Assembly: GCA_037501455.1 (NCBI GenBank)
Contig: CM074865.1
Span: 52,780,501-52,844,500, forward strand
DNA from: Lantana camara
Taxonomy: Eukaryota; Streptophyta; Magnoliopsida; Lamiales; Verbenaceae
Reading direction: 5' to 3'
Length of the DNA: 64,000 nucleotides
Positions 58,378 to 64,000 of this stretch are shown here, piece after piece. How positions within the stretch are numbered: the first letter of the stretch is position 1; each line of letters starts with the position of its first letter. Made by a program: the position numbers and the translations under genes. The notes under the pieces were generated by a model. It searched no databases and was not told the origin of the DNA. It worked only from the letters and a program-made list of their open reading frames with translations.

Positions 58378-61300
58378 CTGTTTAACATATATAACTGTTG
58401 GTGCCATCAGAGCTTCACCCAGTGTGACGGATGAATCAGTGTAACGCCCCAGTTTTTCCATTCAATCATTATATGTCAAATTATAATTTTCATAACATTA
58501 TATGCATTAAGTTTTCATAAACTTATATGAAATTATCGTTAATATGAGATTTATATAAATTAATTGATAATGTGAGTAATTGTTCATATATGATCTTACT
58601 TGATCCTTTCTTAAAAATGTGGACTTGATTACATGAAATGAATCGGAGTTATTTGATCATTTTCCGTGGAATGAAACTTGTTTGCATTAGTTTAAACATT
58701 GGAAGGACTTAATTGGAAAAAGGGGTGAGTCATACATTATAGTGGAGGTTTTATAATATAACATATACATATCATCTCTATCCTTACATTCCTCACATTT
58801 TCATTAAGAGCACAAACACTCACACACTAAAAACCGATCAAAACACCAAGGAAGGGAAGGGAAGATTTCATCTCAAATTTCAAGCTTTAATCCAAGGAAG
58901 AATTTATAAGTGGAAGCATCATCTTCATCTCATCATTTCATCCGTTTCTTTCTCATCTCAAGGTATATTATGAATTAGCATGAATTCATGGATCATAGGT
59001 GGAGTAGGGTTTGAGGATTATTATGTGATAACTTGTTTACAAGTGATTAGAAGCATGTTTAGGAGTATTACACTTCATAGCTTGCATGAAATCTTGGTTT
59101 ACATGGGAGATTAGATGACATGATTTTTATGGGTTTTAAATGATGATTTCTTGTTGATTGATGCATATTGATGCTCTATTTGAGGTATAAATGAAGTATA
59201 TGAGTTATATACATGTTATCTAATAGATTTGAGTTGATTTCTTGCATTGATTTGGTGTTTATATGGCTTGGGAGCCATCTCCCACGACTCCCCTGTTTTT
59301 TCGGACAGAATACTCCCAAGCACCCGTGTGGCTTTCTAGTTCAGCCACCAAACGCCCGTTTGGCACTGTTACAGGAGGTTTTCACACGTCCATTTCTGCT
59401 TTCAGACTATTTTTCAAACGGGTGTTTCTCCCTCATACGAACTCTGATTGACCTGATTTTTGAACCGTTGGAAACCTCTTTGAAGTTTAGAACAAACTCC
59501 AATTAGAATCACCTCAATATCATTTCTATATTGTGATATATGATCAATTCTTTTAGGTGTCGCTATTGTCCCGACAAACTGCACTCGCTTAACTTCATGC
59601 TTATGCCATTTTCTCCTCGCTTTGCACTAGAAAATGAACCATATATAATCGGAAAGGTCTTTATGTTTAGTTTCATTCCCAACAAACAAAACTCAATTCC
59701 CACTTCTATAATTAAAGATATTCCAGTTTTCCCTCAGCATGTACGTTTCCTAAAATTGTCTGTTTTTACCAAACTTCACCAAAACCTCTCTTATTGCATT
59801 CCTTTCACTCTCTTGGCTCCCATATGTGAATTATATGATATATATACTTGTTTAATTAATAATCATGCTTTTATTTGACACTCCTTAAGTGTTTTTGGGT
59901 GACTTATTGATCATGACTTTGCCGTGCGTCGTAAATGGTTCGTGCGAGCTGTGTCTAACGAACACTTGTCCCTTTTTACACAGATCTTCTTCCCGTTGAC
60001 GAGGAGCACGCTTCATAGTTATATCCTTGTTAATTGTCGGCACAGGTGAGGTTTAATTGCGAGTTATATAGAACCCGTATAACCCTTATGTGAAGTTTTA
60101 GGCCAAAAAGGTATATATATTTATCTATAATCATTTCTAAACTTTCAAGTGATTAGCAAGCAAGTCATGTTCATGCAAAGCAATGCATGTATCATGATTG
60201 AATTGTGATAGTGTAGTGGCAAGTAACATGTTCACTTTGCGCCCGAGGGTAGTATATTGAGCCAACCGAGGAAGCAAGGGCTGACGGGTAACTCTTGCAC
60301 TATCCTCCCAACTTTGGGATGACCCCTGAATCCACCAGGAGGTTTGGTGGAGGAAGGAATCCCGTACGTGGGAGTCATGTTCCTGACGTACGTAGCATGG
60401 ATGGTTAGGGCCTCGCAAACCCACCATGACCCAAAGTAAAGGAGTTCATGAAATTGATACGTGTGCACTATAATTGAATTGCATGATCACATGATAATTA
60501 AACAAGCATGTAATGTTCACTATTGGTGTAAGGTTGGAGAATTGCCCTCACTTTCCAGGGCCACTGATTAAAAGAATGAAAATGATTAAAGTGTTTAATA
60601 TTGATAGTTGTAATCTCGGGCAAAGTCTATTACATCTTGAACCTATATTGTTTATTTTATTAAAACCTTACCCGAGATTATGACCTGCATGTTATTTACG
60701 CTAATATCTATTTAAACCCCTCACTCAGTCTTTCATAGGCTGACACCTCACATTTTCAGTTTTGCAGGTTTAGTGCTAGGCGGGAGTTGGTCTTTCTTTT
60801 GGGTCTAGCACTTATCTTCCTCATTTTCTTGTACATTAATGATGCATATATAGATTGTTACAGCTTTTGGTACTTATGTATGTTAAGCTTTGGTTTTGGA
60901 AGGGTTGAATTGTATATGTAAGTAATGAAGTTGAACTTGAAGGGTGATAATGAAATGCGTTTACCTTATGCTTCTGTTTTATTTATTATGCATGTTGGTA
61001 TTAAATGAGGGTTAGTCCCGCCTATCTAGAGGTTTATTTTCTTTTGTCACCCGTTCGCTATAGTCTTAGTTCATGTACGGATCATCCATTTCGTATGTGG
61101 GCTTAGGTATAGTGTGGGGGTGTGGCATCTCGGCGTTCCGAGTGCTACAATCAGGAAGTCCGTCTTTTAAAGAAAGGCCACTTCACTCGACAACCCTTGA
61201 AAAATGGCAGAAAAATTTTAACAAAATGCAAAGCAATATTACAAAAACACCCCTAATTGGTTAAAAAATTACACAACTTTTTTCAACCTCATAGTTTAAA

Positions 61301-61656
61301 TGATTCAATAACTCAAATTCTAGCAAACTATTTACAGTAGTTCATTCATATGTAAGCATGATTTCATAAAAGACAAATGGTGCAAGATCATCATTTCACT
61401 TTAATGGATGGGGAAAGTGATAATTCCTTCGTTCTTTAAGTAACATGAAGCAATAAAAAACTTGAAAGAAGTAGAAAGCAAACCTTCTGATAAGAGAAAA
61501 TCCATTCGAATGAACTCCACTGGAAGGAAGACCAATGAGAACATCCCCAACTTGTATATTTTTCCCATCAATAACGGAGTCTTTCTTCACAATTCCCACA
61601 GCAAAACCACTCAGATCATACTCACCATCTACATAAAAATCAGGCATTTCTGTAGT
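58378..61656 (-). pseudogene. PUR5: Captured PUR5 (AIR synthase) fragment, two exons, split by a solo LTR
   Basis: Phosphoribosylformylglycinamidine cyclo-ligase makes aminoimidazole ribotide in purine synthesis (plastid in plants). Exon A (61656-61484): [45 protein letters not shown], with a TTTTCAG acceptor and AG/GTTTGC donor. Exon B starts at 61195; joining AG to its first G keeps the frame. It reads VVE-stop-SGLSLKDGLPD to 61150, is cut by the solo LTR, and continues 58439-58378 as SSVTLGEALMAPTVIYVKQ to a CAG/GTAATG donor. The TGA at about 61182 stands where relatives have Arg/Gln. Only a middle part of the gene is present, so it cannot make enzyme. Confidence 0.9.
58440..61149 (+). mobile_element. 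Solo LTR inside the PUR5 exon
   Basis: 2710 bp from TGTAACGCCCCAGTTTTTCC to TTCCGAGTGCTACA with perfect TSD ATCAG (58435-58439 and 61150-61154). It has the same plan as the other plus-strand LTRs: donor CTCAAG/GTATAT at 58963, acceptor CATTTTCAGTTTTGCAG ending 60767 next to GTGCTAGGCGGG, a CCAAACG-CC-CGTTTGG palindrome at 59348-59363, then the CACCCGTTCGC and GTGTGGGGGTGTGGC end module. Confidence 0.93.
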
Positions 61657-62507
61657 CTGAAAAGATAACATTCAGTTAAGAAAGGAATTCTTTGTAAGTC
61701 ACTCGTATCTAACATACGACATATTCATTCCAGCTAAATAACATGTAGTCTACAGTTCATACGAAAATTCTTCTAGAATTTAATATAACATACGACACAT
61801 TCATTAATTCTTTGAAAGGCATTTCTATAGTCTGAAAAGATAACATGTAGTCTACAGTTCATACGACAATTCTTCTAGAATTTAATGACCATCACTAAGC
61901 TGAAAGGAATTCTTTGTAAGTCACTCGTAGCTCAATTCATTCTAGCTAAATGTTTTAAGTTGCATTTAGAAATACGGGCAGCAAGTTAAGAAAAAACCCA
62001 GTCCAGATTTTTAAAAGTGCAAAACCTCAAACCTTACATAATTTGTATTACCATTCAGAAAATATCACAACTTTAGAGTACCAACTTCAAAGTCACACAA
62101 AGCAGATGTGTGAGCGAGTGTGTGCACAGGAGCAAGTGCGCAACAATGCAAATATTAAAAAATAATTCAGTGCAAGCAAAGTGAACTATGTTACTAAATT
62201 ATTTTTGAGTCATTGTCTGAATTGTCTCAGAGCTTGTCATTGCTTACAAAATTTGTCCGTTAACATATATAATTAATATATAAAAACCCAGTTTATGCAA
62301 ATTCTTAGAAAGAAATAAACTCAATTCTTCGTATACGTCTATTTATTGTTCCCAAATGATTGTGCACTGAAAATTCATTAATATTTGTAAAAGGCTAATA
62401 AAAACTGCAACTGTTAATTCACTTGTTTTCTATGCTTTCTTAGAAATCAAAATTTGAATTTCTAACAGATTCAAATGAAGTTAAAATAAACATTAAATGT
62501 TTCTTAC
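61657..62507 (-). other. CACTA interior between the peptidase and PUR5 exons
   Basis: AT-rich, intron-like, with the acceptor of PUR5 exon A at its left edge and the donor of the peptidase exon at its right edge. A partial repeat of about 100 bases (ATTCTTCTAGAATTTAAT and GGAATTCTTTGTAAGTCACT words at 61680-61790 and 61850-61930) is visible. No exon recognised. Confidence 0.5.
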
Positions 62508-62555
62508 CTCAACATAGTCACCAGCTTTTGCTACAACCCTTTTGATAAACACAAC
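62508..62555 (-). pseudogene. Captured thylakoid processing peptidase exon piece
   Basis: The minus strand reads VVFIKRVVAKAGDYVE, ending in a GAG/GTAAGAA donor. The F-I-K-R-x-V-A-K-x-G-D-x-V-E wording is that of plant chloroplast type I signal peptidase (thylakoidal processing peptidase), around its catalytic Lys. It is fused without an intron to the ADH-like piece and lies in a different frame from it. Confidence 0.72.
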
Positions 62556-62559
62556 ATAT

Positions 62560-62762
62560 GGTATAAAGTTTCTCCATTTAGGTCCGTAAATCTACTGGAC
62601 CCATCATGCATTCAAGGAGAAACTTTGAATGGAAATTTTGAACACAGATTGCTCTTCTTGGATGTGCAATCCGTACATTCTGCACAGTCCGATATAAATA
62701 CAGGAATAACAGTATTGCCCTCGACAAACTCAGTTACATCATCACCAACGCTCTCGATTACA
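62560..62762 (-). pseudogene. Captured alcohol-dehydrogenase-like exon
   Basis: The minus strand reads VIESVGDDVTEFVEGNTVIP, VFISDCAECTDCTSKKSNLC and SKFPFKVSP, then TGA where ADH-like proteins have Trp, then MHDGSSRFTDLNGETLYHM. The four-Cys structural zinc loop (C-x2-C-x2-C-x7-C) of plant class III-type ADH-like enzymes is present. An acceptor-like AATGAAAG precedes 62762. One nonsense codon and the fused peptidase end rule out a working enzyme. Confidence 0.87.
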
Positions 62763-63129
62763 CTTTCATTGAAGGAAAACATCAAACAGTTAGAATGCAA
62801 AATCTTAAAGCTACTTAAAGATGAAGGAAGAAAATGCAAGCCTTAAACCAGATCGAATTTATCAAACTATAGAACCCAGATCATAACAATTTCATTTCAT
62901 TAATGGCACTTTCCACAGAACATATTAAGTTCAAACAATAGTTCAATAAGGACACATTTTATACTAATCCCAACTCAAAACGCTCAATTAACCAATCTCT
63001 GCTCAAATCACCCGAACAAATTATCTCCCAACTCAGCCCAAAACCCGATTAACAAATTCACATTAAGAACCGAACCTCACTTCACATTTCAGTACACAAA
63101 CAGATTAAAAATTAACGATAAACACTGAC
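62763..63129 (-). other. Intron-like stretch between first exon and ADH piece
   Basis: AT-rich on both strands with no frame of note. Bounded by a donor-like GTCAGTG at 63129 and the acceptor-like site at 62763. Confidence 0.45.
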
Positions 63130-63255
63130 CCTACGAGTGGAAGAATCCTGCCGAGAGGGAGCAGATTTTAGGGCATCTTCGGGGTCTCGCCCCTCTTCCC
63201 CGTCGCGAGAACTTTGACTCAGCGGCACCCAAGTGGCATCCTTCTCCTCCGCCAT
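63130..63255 (-). pseudogene. 5' coding exon of unknown gene inside the CACTA element
   Basis: ATG at 63255 starts MAEEKDATWVPLSQSSRDGE and the frame runs 42 codons (ending SSTRR) to a donor-like AGG/GTCAGT. The region before the ATG (63256-63405) is C/T-rich with no upstream ATG in frame near it, like a plant 5' leader. I do not recognise the protein; it is acidic and Ser-rich without a domain. The next exon (ADH-like) begins in a different phase, so a spliced product would be out of frame there. Confidence 0.5.
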
Positions 63256-63431
63256 TGCCTCCGATAACAGTAATTTCTCTGAGATTTCAACACGATTCAG
63301 GGCCGGAGAACTAGGGATTTCAGTCGGAGGGGCAGGGGAGGGTTTTTTACGCGACAGATGAGAGGAAGCAAAGGTGGTAAAATGATTCAAAATAATCTTA
63401 ACCCTCATTATATTTAGTTTTTTTTTTTTTT

Positions 63432-63990
63432 TAAAACCGACGGGATTCCCCTCGGAATCCCTCGAAAATATTTAATCTTATTCTAAAATTTTATTTTTTT
63501 AAAAACCCAACGGGATTTCCCTCGGAATCCCGTCTGAAATATTTAATCTTATCCTAAAATTTAATTTTTTAAAAACCGATGGGATTCCCCTCGGAATCCC
63601 GTCGGAAATATTTAATTTCTATTTATTATATTTTTTTCTTAAATTTTAATATTTTTTTTAATAAAAAATTATATTATTTAAAATTTATTTATATTTCTAT
63701 TTTTAAATTTTATTTTTTAACAAAACTGACCGTCGGAATTATTTACTATAAATTTTGAAAAAGCGACGGGATTTTCCTTGGAATTCTGTCGGAATTATTT
63801 AATATTACATTTAAAATTTTATATTTTAAAAAATCCGACTAGATTCCGAGGGGAATCCCGTCGGAATTATTTTTTATTGTTTTTTAATAAAAAAAATCAA
63901 AATCCATCGGAATTCCATCGGTATTCCCTCGAATTTACCGAGGGAATTCCAACGGAGTGTTTCCCTCGGAATTGTTCGTCGGATTTTGCA
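63432..63990. repeat. Right subterminal repeat array of the CACTA element
   Basis: At least eight copies of CCGACGGGATTCCCCTCGGAATCCCGTCGG-type half units in both directions, with A/T-rich spacers. Same motif as 57370-57905. The terminal CACTA repeat should lie shortly beyond 64000. Confidence 0.9.
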
Positions 63991-64000
63991 GGATTACTTG

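Larger units (their letters stand above)
57296..64000. mobile_element. CACTA (En/Spm-type) transposon carrying gene fragments; right end outside window
   Basis: The left terminus is CACTATAAGAAATTC (57296 and, in the duplicated unit, 57347). Subterminal arrays of a CCGACGGGATTCCCTCGG-like motif lie at 57370-57905 and again at 63432-63990, as in CACTA elements, whose transposase-related DNA-binding protein binds such repeats. No transposase is seen. Between the arrays all recognisable coding pieces are on the minus strand: a 5' exon of unknown origin, ADH-like and thylakoid-peptidase exons fused together, and two PUR5 exons, one split by a solo LTR. The right terminal repeat is not reached. 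Two separate CACTA elements flanking a host locus is the alternative. Confidence 0.8.

Noticed and set aside
62625..62846. 73-codon plus-strand ORF
   Set aside because: Antisense shadow of the ADH-like exon, whose protein match is unambiguous.

Overview
The window is plant nuclear heterochromatin-like DNA, almost entirely nested transposable elements. Evidence: Ty3/gypsy polyprotein domains of the Tekay/Del type, a Ty1/copia polyprotein, LTRs of 1.6 to 4 kb, primer-binding sites matching initiator tRNA-Met, TRIM elements, a CACTA end (CACTATAAGAAA) and pieces of plant nuclear genes (PUR5, an alcohol-dehydrogenase-like gene, a thylakoid processing peptidase). The captured exons look dicot-like, but I cannot name a species. 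No intact host gene, tRNA, rRNA or CRISPR array is visible. All coordinates were read by eye; element ends resting on a matching target-site duplication (TSD) are the firmest.

Layout. 1-3977: broken LTRs in both orientations. 3978-51719: one outer gypsy element, here called G (plus strand, TSD TTATG/TTACG), carrying nearly everything else in this span. G has a 5' LTR (3978-6188), an extra ORF upstream of gag, gag, protease and part of reverse transcriptase (to 10087). It is then split by a second gypsy element, X (10088-44390; outer TSD TCAAC/TCACC). X has family-related LTRs at both ends (10088-13372 and 38127-44390), but directly after its left LTR lies a 1.85-kb second copy of the downstream part of G (13373-15224). 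The X interior is broken by a solo LTR (17018-23868, itself holding solo LTR 17754-21641), a complete young non-autonomous element, here called C (23977-33797, TSD TTCGT), and another solo LTR (34357-37961). G resumes at 44391 with RT, RNase H and integrase, is broken by a TRIM (46113-46872, with an inverted solo TRIM LTR inside one of its LTRs), and ends in a 3' LTR (47215-51719) that holds a second TRIM.

51720-53563: older LTR pieces. 53564-57295: a minus-strand copia element with decayed RNase H, RT and integrase. From 57296 to the window end: a CACTA-type transposon that entered the copia integrase. Both its ends carry arrays of a CCGACGGGATTCCCTCGG-like motif. Between them lie minus-strand fragments of at least three recognisable plant genes plus a 5' exon of an unknown gene: a Pack-CACTA style chimera. 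A 2.7-kb solo LTR (58440-61149, TSD ATCAG) splits one PUR5 exon.

The signals most worth following: (i) several divergent LTR families share an apparent intron inside the LTR (AG/GTAAG-like donor, pyrimidine-rich TTTGCAG acceptor just before a CTAGGCGG box); (ii) inside that intron each family carries short palindromes with a constant CG-NC-CG core but family-specific, co-varying arms; (iii) element C holds a tandem array whose hairpin arms co-vary from unit to unit; (iv) the multi-gene capture in the CACTA element; (v) the odd X/G duplication, which reads as illegitimate recombination between a solo-LTR allele and a full-length allele.
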